From NCBI RefSeq assembly GCF_004216575.1, contig NZ_SGWW01000002.1, forward strand, positions 372,001 through 436,000: a stretch of 64,000 nt of DNA, given 5' to 3'. Shown here in pieces: positions 45,849 through 62,742 of this stretch. Position 1 is the first letter of the stretch. Every line of letters starts with the position of its first letter. Origin of the DNA: Microcella putealis. Lineage in GTDB: Bacteria; Actinomycetota; Actinomycetes; Actinomycetales; Microbacteriaceae. Position numbers and translations under genes: made by a program. The notes beneath the pieces are model-generated. The model ran no database searches, was not told the DNA's origin, and saw only the letters and a program-made list of their open reading frames with translations.

Positions 45849-46749
45849 TGACGACTCTCCACGACTCTGCCGACTTCGCGCTCGCCTCCGAAAAGGCGGC
45901 GACGCTCATCGAGTCCTTGCCGTGGCTGCGGCGATTCCGCGACCGCATCGTGGTGGTGAAGTTCGGCGGCAACGCGATGGTCAGCCCCGAACTGCAGCAG
46001 GCCTTCGCCGACGACATGGTGTACCTGCAGACGGTGGGCCTGAAGCCCGTGGTCGTGCACGGCGGCGGCCCGCAGATTTCGAAGATGCTCGACAAGTTCG
46101 GCATCGAGAGCGAGTTCCGCGGCGGCTACCGCGTGACGAGCACCGAGGCGATCGACGTCGTGCGCATGGTGCTGGGTGGCCAGATCAGCCGCGAGCTGGT
46201 GGGACTCATCAACGCGGCGGCTCCCGGATCGGCGGCCGCCGTCAGCGGCGAGGATGCCGGCCTCTTCCAGGGGCGCAAGCGCGGCGTGATGGTCGACGGC
46301 GAAGAGGTCGATCTGGGCCACGTGGGCGATGTCGTTCACGTCGACCCCTCGGTGGTGTTCGCGCACCTCGATGCCGGTCGTATCCCGGTCGTCTCGTCGA
46401 TCGCGCCCGACGTCGATCACCCGGGCCAGAGTCTCAATGTGAACGCCGACGCCGCCGCCGCGGCCCTCGCGATCGCTCTGCAGGCCGAAAAACTGATCGT
46501 GCTCACCGACGTCGCTGGCCTCTACAGCGACTGGCCGAACCGCGACTCGCTCGTGTCGAGCATCACCGCGTCAGAACTTCGCGCCCTCGTGCCGAGCCTC
46601 GAGTCGGGCATGATCCCGAAGATGACCGCGTGCCTCGACGCCGTCGACGGGGGCGTGAAGCGCGCCGCGATCATCGACGGCCGCCAGCCGCACTCCATCC
46701 TGCTCGAGATCTTCACGAAGCAGGGTTTCGGCACCGAGGTGGTTCCCGC

Positions 46750-46753
<4 letters not shown>
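45848..46753 (+). CDS. argB: acetylglutamate kinase
   Basis: A 301-residue amino-acid kinase-fold enzyme. [20 protein letters not shown] and [18 protein letters not shown] are the ATP and substrate motifs, with [11 protein letters not shown] and [12 protein letters not shown] later. Its N-terminal extension (about 25 residues) and fold resemble arginine-feedback-sensitive kinases. That is an inference. It starts within the argJ stop (TGATG). Confidence 0.95.
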
Positions 46754-51009
<4,256 letters not shown>

Positions 51010-51015
51010 TAGCCT
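51010..51015 (+). promoter_or_regulatory. -10-like box, leaderless tyrS
   Basis: TAGCCT ends 6 nt before the GTG start of tyrS. No T-box leader is present. Confidence 0.45.
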
Positions 51016-51021
51016 CGTCGG

Positions 51022-52329
51022 GTGACCGACGCCCCTGAAACGCTGACCGCGCCGCGCCTCGATGACAGCTTCGACACCCTCTGGGACGAGCTGCAGTGGA
51101 GGGGTCTCGTGCACGTCTCGACCGACGCCGAGGCCTTGCGCGATGTCTTGGCCGGCGACCCGATCACCTACTACTGCGGCTTCGACCCGACCGCGCCGAG
51201 CCTGCACCTCGGCAATCTCGTGCAGCTGCTGCTGATGCGACGCCTGCAGCTTGCCGGCCACCGCCCGCTCGCCCTCGTCGGCGGCTCGACGGGCCTCATC
51301 GGCGACCCGCGCCCGACGGCCGAACGCCAGTTGAACGATCGCGAGACCGTCGCCGAGTGGGTGGGGTACCTGCAGCAGCAGGTCAGTCGCTTCCTGTCGG
51401 CCGATGGCCCGAACGCCGTGACGCTCGTGAACAATCTCGACTGGACGGCGGGTCTCAGCGCCATCGACTTCCTGCGCGATGTGGGCAAGTACTTCCGCGT
51501 CGGCACGATGCTGAAGAAAGACGCGGTCGCCGCCCGCCTGAACTCTGATGCCGGTATCTCGTACACCGAGTTCAGCTACCAGATTCTGCAGGGCTATGAC
51601 TTCCTCGAGCTGTACCGCCAGCACGGCTGCATCTTGCAGACCGGCGGCAGCGACCAGTGGGGCAACCTGACGAGCGGCACTGACCTCGTGCACAAGGCCG
51701 AGGGGGTGAGCGTGCACGCCATCGGCACGCCGCTCATCACGAACAGCGACGGCACGAAGTTTGGCAAGAGCGAGGGCAACGCCATCTGGCTCGATGCGGC
51801 GATGTGCTCGCCGTACACGATGTACCAGTTCTGGCTCAACACCGACGACGCCGACGTGGTTGACCGCCTGAAGGTGTTCACCTTCCTGAGCCGTGACGAG
51901 ATCGACGACTACGCGCGTCTTGTCGCCGACGAACCATTCCGCCGGGCCGCCCAGCGCCGGCTCGCTCTCGAGGTGACCGGTCTCGTGCACGGTGAGGATG
52001 CGGTTCGCGCGGCGATCGCCGCCTCTCACGCCCTCTTCGGGCAGGGGGATCTCGCCGAATTGGATGCGGCCACGCTGCGCGCGGCCGTCGCGGAGTTGCC
52101 CGGGGCGGATGTCACGGCCGACGACACCGTCGTGGCAGCCCTCGTCGCGACGGGGCTCAGCTCGAGTGCGAGCGACGCGCGGCGCGCGATCGCCCAGGGT
52201 GGGGTGTCGGTCAACAACGCGAAGGTCGACAGCGAGGACCAGCTGCTGGGCTCAGCCGCCCTGGCCGGGGGAGTCGCGGTTCTTCGTCGGGGCAAGAAGA
52301 CCCTCGCGGGGCTGCGCTTCCCGCGGTAG
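51022..52329 (+). CDS. tyrS: tyrosine-tRNA ligase
   Basis: A 435-residue class I synthetase. The HIGH motif is HLGN in SLHLGNLVQL, and the KMSKS-type motif is KFGKS. CGFDPTAPS and QTGGSDQWGN are tyrosine-site segments. A C-terminal S4 domain (SSSASDARRAIAQGGVSVNNAKV) binds tRNA. It is the last protein gene before the rrn operon. Confidence 0.96.
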   Translation: MTDAPETLTAPRLDDSFDTLWDELQWRGLVHVSTDAEALRDVLAGDPITYYCGFDPTAPSLHLGNLVQLLLMRRLQLAGHRPLALVGGSTGLIGDPRPTAERQLNDRETVAEWVGYLQQQVSRFLSADGPNAVTLVNNLDWTAGLSAIDFLRDVGKYFRVGTMLKKDAVAARLNSDAGISYTEFSYQILQGYDFLELYRQHGCILQTGGSDQWGNLTSGTDLVHKAEGVSVHAIGTPLITNSDGTKFGKSEGNAIWLDAAMCSPYTMYQFWLNTDDADVVDRLKVFTFLSRDEIDDYARLVADEPFRRAAQRRLALEVTGLVHGEDAVRAAIAASHALFGQGDLAELDAATLRAAVAELPGADVTADDTVVAALVATGLSSSASDARRAIAQGGVSVNNAKVDSEDQLLGSAALAGGVAVLRRGKKTLAGLRFPR

Positions 52330-52352
52330 CGGGGGCGGCGTCTGGCCCGGAA

Positions 52353-52370
52353 CCCCCGGAAACTCGGGGG
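52353..52370 (+). terminator. probable tyrS terminator
   Basis: CCCCCG (52353-52358) pairs with CGGGGG (52365-52370) around a 6-nt loop, 24 bp after the tyrS stop codon. AAC and GTT outside can extend the stem. No T tract. Confidence 0.5.
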
Positions 52371-52405
52371 AGTTCGGCGCGACACGCCCGGGATACGGTC
52401 GAGAT

Positions 52406-52434
52406 TTGCCGAGTGTCCCAAACGCCCGTAATGT
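52406..52434 (+). promoter_or_regulatory. rrn promoter P1
   Basis: TTGCCG (52406-52411), a 17-bp spacer and TAATGT (52429-52434). Its -35 region, TTGCCGAGTGTC, closely matches that of P2, suggesting a shared activator or a conserved promoter design. Confidence 0.65.
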
Positions 52435-52609
52435 CTTCTCTTGTCAGCCCGACGGAGCGGAAAGAGCGAGAAGCTCGAAGCCAGCTACCGGGCCTGAATC
52501 CTCCAAGACAGAGCAGCCCTTGCGGGTGCGCTCATCGCCAAGTAGGATTCCAACTCCCCCCGCAGGTTAGACACTGCAACACGATGTCCGGATCACCGGA
52601 ACATCCGAT

Positions 52610-52638
52610 TTGCAGAGTGTCTCCCGGGTGGTTACAGT
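52610..52638 (+). promoter_or_regulatory. rrn promoter P2
   Basis: TTGCAG (52610-52615), a 17-bp spacer and TACAGT (52633-52638). The block TTGCAGAGTGTC repeats the P1 element with one change, about 204 bp downstream. Confidence 0.65.
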
Positions 52639-52885
52639 AGGAAAGTTGCCCTGGCAGGGCGGTCGAGAGGCCGACCACCAGGAGCGTCCGATCCTTGAGA
52701 ACTCAACAGCGTGCACTAAGTCAATGCCAAATAACCTCGACGGTTGGTCTCGACCAACCGGATGAGATTCCTTTGGATTGAAACGAATGTCAGTAGATAT
52801 TCAACTTCAGTCAGATTGAACTCGTGCGGTACTTCGGTACTTCACACCAAATGTGCCGGCAGCTTGCTGCCGAGCAGATAAACAT
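52639..52885 (+). other. rrn leader region
   Basis: The transcribed leader before 16S contains TTGAGAACTCAACAGCGTG, an antitermination-like actinobacterial leader block, near 52695. A perfect hairpin CGGTTGGT/ACCAACCG (52741-52760) follows. Near the 3' end GCTGCCGAGCAG (52866-52877) can pair with CTGCTTCGGCAGC in the spacer (54425-54437), with one bulge, as the 16S processing stem. No coding sequence is seen here. Confidence 0.6.
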
Positions 52886-57998
<5,113 letters not shown>

Positions 57999-58086
57999 GA
58001 TTTACGGTCGAGAACTACGCACAGACAGCACACTGTGAGAGCAGTGCTTGGCATGTCTGTCCGTAAACGATTGATAAATCAATAGT

Positions 58087-58205
58087 GTTTCGGCGGCCAT
58101 AGCGAAGGGGAAACGCCCGGTTACATTCCGAACCCGGAAGCTAAGACCTTCTGCGCCGATGGTACTGCGAGGGGGACCTCGTGGGAGAGTAGGACACCGC
58201 CGGAC
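58087..58205 (+). rRNA. rrf: 5S ribosomal RNA
   Basis: About 119 nt with the terminal stem TCGGCGG/CCGCCGGA and the internal CCCGGTTACATTCCGAACCC and GGGAGAGTAGGACACCGCC segments typical of 5S. The preceding 141-nt spacer carries the far arm of the 23S stalk and no tRNA. Ends are approximate to a few bases. Confidence 0.95.
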
Positions 58206-58213
58206 TTCTTTGT

Positions 58214-58245
58214 GAAATGGCCACCCAGTGATGGGTGGCCATTTC
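58214..58245 (+). terminator. rrn operon terminator
   Basis: GAAATGGCCACCC (58214-58226) and GGGTGGCCATTTC (58233-58245) form a perfect 13-bp stem with a 6-nt loop just after 5S. Only a short T run lies within the 3' arm. Confidence 0.85.
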
Positions 58246-58280
58246 GCGTTAACGCACTTATGTGCAGCGCGAGGAGAACC

Positions 58281-59582
58281 ATGTCAGAGAAGCACGACCG
58301 CCCGCGCCGGGATGACGATCGTCACCCGCGCCGGAACGCTGACGATCGAGGACGCCCCGCGCGTGAATCGCTGCCCTCGCGCGACGCTGACGCTCGCCCG
58401 CGTGGCGGTGGACCGGGTCGGCCGTCCCGCGACGGCGACGCTCGACCGCGACGTGATGGCGAATCCCGCCCGCGTCGTGATGGCGATGCTCGTCCGCGTC
58501 GTGACGGGGACTCGCATCCGCGTCGTGAGGGCGATTCCCGCCCGCGCCGCGACGGTGACAGTCGCCCGCGTCGCGACGGCGACAGTCGCCCGCGTCGCGA
58601 TGGCGATGCTCGGCCCCAGCGGGACGGGGAGAGCCGGCCCCGTCGTGACGGGGCGGGCGGGCCGCGTCGAGAGGGTGACGGGCGCCGCGAGCACGCTCCG
58701 CGTGCGGGCGCGGGACGCGCATCCGATCGGCCGACCGGGGGGATTCGTCCGCGCCGGACAGACGGTGACGATGTTCCCCGCCACGACGACCCGCGCATTC
58801 CGGAGGATGTGACCGGCAAGGAGCTCGACCGCGTCGCTCGCGCCGAACTGAAGGCCCTCAGTAAAGAGAACGCCGAGCGGGTGTCGCAGCACCTCGTGAT
58901 GGCTGCGCGCCTGATCGATGACGACCCCGAGCTGGCGCACAAGCACGCGCAGGCCGCGGCCCGTCGCGCCGGCCGCATTGCGGTGGCGCGCGAGACGCTC
59001 GGCATCACTGCGTACCTGACCGGCGACTTTGCCCTGGCGCTGCGTGAACTGCGCACCCACCGACGAATCAGTGGCTCGAACGAGCAGCTGCCGCTCATGG
59101 TTGACTGCGAGCGCGGGCTCGGGCGCCCCGAGAAGGCGCTCGAGCTGGGCCGCAGCGTCGACCGCGCGACCCTGAGCGTGGGCACCCGCGTGGAGCTGGC
59201 GATCGCACTGTCGGGCGCGCGACTCGACCTCGGTCAGACTGAGGCTGCGCTGCGCGAGCTCGAGATTCCGCAGCTGGACCCGTCGACCGCGTACCGCTTC
59301 AGCCCGGCGCTGTTCGATTCGTACGCCGTCGTGCTCGCTGAGCTGGGCCGCGACGATGAGGCGGCCGAGTGGGGCCGCCGCGCCGATGTCGCCGCCGAGG
59401 CGATTGCCGAGGCCGAAAACGGTGGCTCGAGCGACGAGATCGAGGTCATTGAGGAGGAGCTCGAGTTCGTCGACGATGAGGGCGCCGCGAGCGCTGCGCA
59501 TACGGCCGACGACAGCACCGCTGATGGTGACGTTTCCGAGGGCGAGGCATCGACCCCCGCGGAGGGTGACGATGTTCGCTAA
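58281..59582 (+). CDS. Arg/Asp octapeptide-repeat protein with TPR-like C-terminal domain
   Basis: A 433-residue protein. Residues 1-180 are a low-complexity, highly charged tract. Within it, 47-134 are eleven consecutive octapeptides of the form RPRRDGDS (variants end in DA, ES, AG). Residues about 190-395 are helical and TPR-like (HKHAQAAARRAGRIAVARETLGITAYLTGDFALALREL, then RPEKALELGRSV). The C-terminal 40 residues are acidic. The ATG has a GAGGAGAA Shine-Dalgarno. No catalytic motif is visible. The N-tract suggests RNA or nucleic-acid binding, an inference. It overlaps the next gene by 11 bp. Confidence 0.8.
   Translation: MSEKHDRPRRDDDRHPRRNADDRGRPARESLPSRDADARPRGGGPGRPSRDGDARPRRDGESRPRRDGDARPRRDGDSHPRREGDSRPRRDGDSRPRRDGDSRPRRDGDARPQRDGESRPRRDGAGGPRREGDGRREHAPRAGAGRASDRPTGGIRPRRTDGDDVPRHDDPRIPEDVTGKELDRVARAELKALSKENAERVSQHLVMAARLIDDDPELAHKHAQAAARRAGRIAVARETLGITAYLTGDFALALRELRTHRRISGSNEQLPLMVDCERGLGRPEKALELGRSVDRATLSVGTRVELAIALSGARLDLGQTEAALRELEIPQLDPSTAYRFSPALFDSYAVVLAELGRDDEAAEWGRRADVAAEAIAEAENGGSSDEIEVIEEELEFVDDEGAASAAHTADDSTADGDVSEGEASTPAEGDDVR
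58419..58682 (+). repeat. 24-bp tandem repeat, 11 units
   Basis: Eleven in-frame 24-bp units encode the octapeptide array at residues 47-134 of the preceding protein. The units differ at many third positions and encode small amino-acid changes. The copy number may vary between strains by slippage. Confidence 0.85.
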
Positions 59583-60582
59583 GAAGACTCCGACGCCGCT
59601 TGACGGGCGTGACGCTCTGCTGCTCGATCTCGACGGGGTGGTGTATCGCGGACCGGACCCGGTTGATCACGCCGTGACGAGCATCCAGAAGGCGGCGCGT
59701 TCGACGCGCGTCGCCTACCTGACGAACAACGCCTCGCGCACCGACGCCTCCGTCGCCGAGCACCTCTCGTCGTTCGGGCTGTCGGTCGCGGCGGACGACG
59801 TGGTGACGAGCCCCCAAGCCGCGCTGCGCGTTCTCGCCACCCTCGTCGAGCCGGGCGCGCTCGTCATGGTGGTCGGGGGCGAGGGCATCACGGCCGAACT
59901 CGAGAAGGCCGGCTACCGCATCACCCGCTCGGCCGAGGACCAGCCCGACGCGGTGGTGCAGGGCTTCGCGCCGCACGTGGGGTGGGAGCACCTCGCCGAG
60001 GCGAGCTTCGCGCTGCAGCACGAGCACGTGCACTGGGTGGCGACCAACACCGACTGGACGATCCCGCAGAAGCGCGGCATTGCTCCGGGTAATGGCACGC
60101 TCGTGTCTGCGGTGCACCTCGCCGTGGGGCGCCTGCCCGTGTTCGCGGGCAAGCCCGAAAAGCCCATCTACGACGAGGCGCTTGAGCGCTTCGGCTCGAC
60201 GAACCCGCTCGCGATCGGCGATCGCCTCGACACCGACATTGCCGGCGCCAACCGGGCCGGGCTCACGAGCGCACTCGTGTTGACTGGCATCGATCAGGCG
60301 AAGCAGGTTCTCGCGGCGACTCCTGAGCAGCGGCCGGCGTACATTTTGCGCGACCTGCGCGAGCTGTTCACGCCGTACCCCGACGTGGCCGAGGAGGTCG
60401 ACGCCGATGGCGTGCGCACCGTGACGTGCGGCAAGGCCGTTGTGCGCATGAAGCAGCACTTGGTGCGCGTGGCCCGGGCGGGCGACGACCCCGTCGACCT
60501 GCTGCGCGCCGGAGCCGCCATCGTGTGGGCATCGGGGCTGCAAATCTGGGGTCTCGACGTCGACCCGCAGCTATATTCGTGA
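59572..60582 (+). CDS. HAD-IIA family hydrolase (NagD/phosphoglycolate phosphatase-like)
   Basis: A 336-residue HAD phosphatase of subclass IIA. The nucleophile motif is DLDGVVYRG with Asp19 and Asp21, motif II is LTNNASRT, and motif IV is AIGDRLDTDIAGANRAG with FAGKPEKPIYDEAL before it. A C-terminal extension of about 60 residues is added. The substrate is unknown; actinobacterial relatives act on small phosphoesters. ATG 59572 has GGAGGG 5 nt upstream and starts inside the previous gene. Confidence 0.9.
   Translation: MFAKKTPTPLDGRDALLLDLDGVVYRGPDPVDHAVTSIQKAARSTRVAYLTNNASRTDASVAEHLSSFGLSVAADDVVTSPQAALRVLATLVEPGALVMVVGGEGITAELEKAGYRITRSAEDQPDAVVQGFAPHVGWEHLAEASFALQHEHVHWVATNTDWTIPQKRGIAPGNGTLVSAVHLAVGRLPVFAGKPEKPIYDEALERFGSTNPLAIGDRLDTDIAGANRAGLTSALVLTGIDQAKQVLAATPEQRPAYILRDLRELFTPYPDVAEEVDADGVRTVTCGKAVVRMKQHLVRVARAGDDPVDLLRAGAAIVWASGLQIWGLDVDPQLYS
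60572..60577 (+). promoter_or_regulatory. -10-like box, leaderless 65-aa gene
   Basis: TATATT ends 7 nt before ATG 60585, in the last codons of the HAD gene. It may drive the small gene, tlyA and downstream genes. Confidence 0.5.
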
Positions 60583-60584
60583 CC

Positions 60585-60782
60585 ATGAGTGAGGCGGGCG
60601 GGCGCGACGGCGTCGACGAGGTGCCGAACGAGTTCGGCGACACGGCAGCCGAGAGTGACGCCGACACGCCCGACGAGGGCCTGCTGTCACAGCTCGCCGT
60701 GATCGAGGATCAGCCGCTCGGCGACCGCGCGGCGGCCTTCGCCCACCTGCACGACGCCCTGCGGCAGCAGCTCGAGGCGTGA
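60585..60782 (+). CDS. small acidic hypothetical protein
   Basis: A 65-residue protein with an acidic, disordered N-terminal half (DTAAESDADTPDEG) and one helix at the end (VIEDQPLGDRAAAFAHLHDALRQQLEA). Position between the HAD gene and tlyA is conserved in actinobacteria as far as I know. Function is unknown. Its stop codon overlaps the tlyA start by GTGA. Confidence 0.75.
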   Translation: MSEAGGRDGVDEVPNEFGDTAAESDADTPDEGLLSQLAVIEDQPLGDRAAAFAHLHDALRQQLEA

Positions 60783-61693
60783 CGACGACGGACGGTGGCG
60801 CGGGGCAGGGTGGCGCGGCTCGCGGCGGCGGCTCCGGGGTGACTGGGCGCCTCGACGTGGCACTCGTCGACGCGGGACTGTCGCGCTCGCGGAGCGCCGC
60901 GCGCGAGGCGATTCAGGCCGGGCGCGTCAGCGTGGGCGGGCGCGTCGTGACGAAGCCCGCGTACGCGGTGCGCGCATCCGATGTTGTGGGCGTGGAGGGC
61001 GAGAGCCCGTATGTCAGCCGCGCCGCCCACAAGCTGATCGCGGCGCTCGACGCCGAAGCCGCCGCGGGGCGCCCGCTGCCGATTGATGGCGCGATCGCCC
61101 TCGACGTGGGGGCATCGACCGGCGGATTCACCGAGGTGCTGCTCGAACGCGGCGCGTCGACCGTCATCGCACTCGACGTCGGACACGGGCAATTGGATGC
61201 GCGCATCGCGCTCGACGCGCGCGTCGCGGTCGTCGAGGGGGTCAACGCGCGCGAGCTGAGCCCCGAGCTGCTGACACGGGTGAGCGGGGTCGCGGAGGCT
61301 CCGCGCATCGTGGTCGGCGACCTCAGCTTTATCTCGCTGGGCCTCGTACTGCCGGCGCTCGTCGCGACCGCCGGAGTTGACGCCGACTACGTGCTGCTGA
61401 TCAAGCCGCAGTTCGAGGTGGGCCGCCAGGGTATTCGCGAGGGCATCGTGCGCGACCCCGCGGCCCGCGAAGACGCGATCATGGGCGTGCTCTGGGCGGC
61501 CGCTGACGAGGGGCTTGCCGCCTCGGCCCTGATCTCCTCCCCGCTGGTGGGAACATACGGCAATCACGAGTACCTGGCCGTCTTCCGACGTGCGCACGGG
61601 GTCGATCCGTCACAATGGAGGTCGCGCGCAGCGGAGCTCGCTCGCGCACACGTGACCGGGGCCCCCGGGGCCGCCGATCAGCCACCCGCCTAA
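60779..61693 (+). CDS. tlyA: TlyA-family rRNA 2'-O-methyltransferase
   Basis: A 304-residue protein. A glycine-rich start is followed by an S4 RNA-binding domain (about 22-85; RLDVALVDAGLSRSRSAAREAIQAG) and an RrmJ/FtsJ-type methyltransferase domain (motif I ALDVGASTGGFTEVL near 108; VVGDLSFISL; LLIKPQFEVG). Mycobacterial TlyA 2'-O-methylates 16S C1409 and 23S C1920, and its loss gives capreomycin resistance. The name hemolysin is historical. It leads the tlyA-NAD kinase-recN cluster. Confidence 0.93.
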   Translation: MTTTDGGAGQGGAARGGGSGVTGRLDVALVDAGLSRSRSAAREAIQAGRVSVGGRVVTKPAYAVRASDVVGVEGESPYVSRAAHKLIAALDAEAAAGRPLPIDGAIALDVGASTGGFTEVLLERGASTVIALDVGHGQLDARIALDARVAVVEGVNARELSPELLTRVSGVAEAPRIVVGDLSFISLGLVLPALVATAGVDADYVLLIKPQFEVGRQGIREGIVRDPAAREDAIMGVLWAAADEGLAASALISSPLVGTYGNHEYLAVFRRAHGVDPSQWRSRAAELARAHVTGAPGAADQPPA

Positions 61694-61701
61694 GGAGCCC
61701 C

Positions 61702-62742
61702 GTGACAGAACGCCACATCCTCGTCGTCGCCCACACGGGCCGCGACGAGTCGCTCGAGGCGGGCGTCACCGTGTGCCGCCTACTCGCCGACGCTGGGCTC
61801 ACCCCGGTCGTTGCGACCGACAGCGTCGACGACCTGCGCGCGGCCACCGGGGGCGCCGCCCTGCGGGTGCTCGACGACTCCGATACCGGCAACAAGCATG
61901 ACGTTGCCGTCGGTGATGTCGAGCTCGTCATCGTGCTCGGCGGCGACGGCACAATTCTGCGCGCGGCCGAACTGGTGCGCGGCGGTTCGGCTCCGCTACT
62001 CGGCGTGAACCTCGGGCACGTGGGGTTCCTCGCCGAGAGCGAGCGCGACGACCTCGCCGACGCGGTGGCCCGTGCGCTCGACCGCGACTACCTCGTCGAA
62101 GAGCGCATGACGCTCTCGGTGCGGGTGAAGGTCGACGGCGAGGTCATCTGGCAGACCTGGGCGCTCAACGAGGCCACGGTCGAAAAGGCCAGCCGCGAGC
62201 GCATGCTCGACCTCGCGGTTGCGGTCGACGGCCGACCCCTCACGAGCTTTGGCGCCGACGGCGTCGTCATGGCCACCCCGACCGGGTCGACCGCCTACGC
62301 GTTTAGCGCCGGCGGGCCGGTCGTTTGGCCGAGCCTCGACGCGCTGCTCATGGTGCCGCTGAGCGCGCACGCCCTGTTTGCCCGGCCGCTCGTCGTGGGG
62401 CCCAACTCGTCGCTGTCGGTCGACGTGCTCGACCGCACCGGCGCGACCGGCGTGCTCTGGTGCGACGGGCGCCGCGCATTCGACCTGCCGGCGGGCGCCC
62501 GCGTGGTCGCGCGGCGCTCGTCGACGCCGGTGCGCCTCGCGCGCCTGCACCCGGGGCCCTTCACCGATCGCCTCGTGCAGAAGTTCGCCCTGCCCGTCAA
62601 CGGCTGGCGGGGCGGGGCCGAGGTCGACGCGACCCCGACCGGCGCGGTCACGCTGCCGCGAGCATCCGATCGGGGTGCGGGCGGCGCGGCGGATGCGGAT
62701 GTCGCGTTCGGCGCGGAGGCGGCGGAGGGCGACGCGCGGTGA
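61702..62742 (+). CDS. nadK: NAD kinase
   Basis: A 346-residue ATP/polyphosphate NAD kinase producing NADP. The GGDGT motif is at 80-84, LGVNLGHVGFLAE follows, and ALNEATVEK carries the NE/D motif. The TPTGSTAY segment closes the site. The C-terminus has a non-conserved Ala/Asp-rich tail of about 40 residues. GTG 61702 has AAGGAG 4 nt upstream, right after the tlyA stop. The overlap with recN is GTGA. Confidence 0.93.
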   Translation: MTERHILVVAHTGRDESLEAGVTVCRLLADAGLTPVVATDSVDDLRAATGGAALRVLDDSDTGNKHDVAVGDVELVIVLGGDGTILRAAELVRGGSAPLLGVNLGHVGFLAESERDDLADAVARALDRDYLVEERMTLSVRVKVDGEVIWQTWALNEATVEKASRERMLDLAVAVDGRPLTSFGADGVVMATPTGSTAYAFSAGGPVVWPSLDALLMVPLSAHALFARPLVVGPNSSLSVDVLDRTGATGVLWCDGRRAFDLPAGARVVARRSSTPVRLARLHPGPFTDRLVQKFALPVNGWRGGAEVDATPTGAVTLPRASDRGAGGAADADVAFGAEAAEGDAR

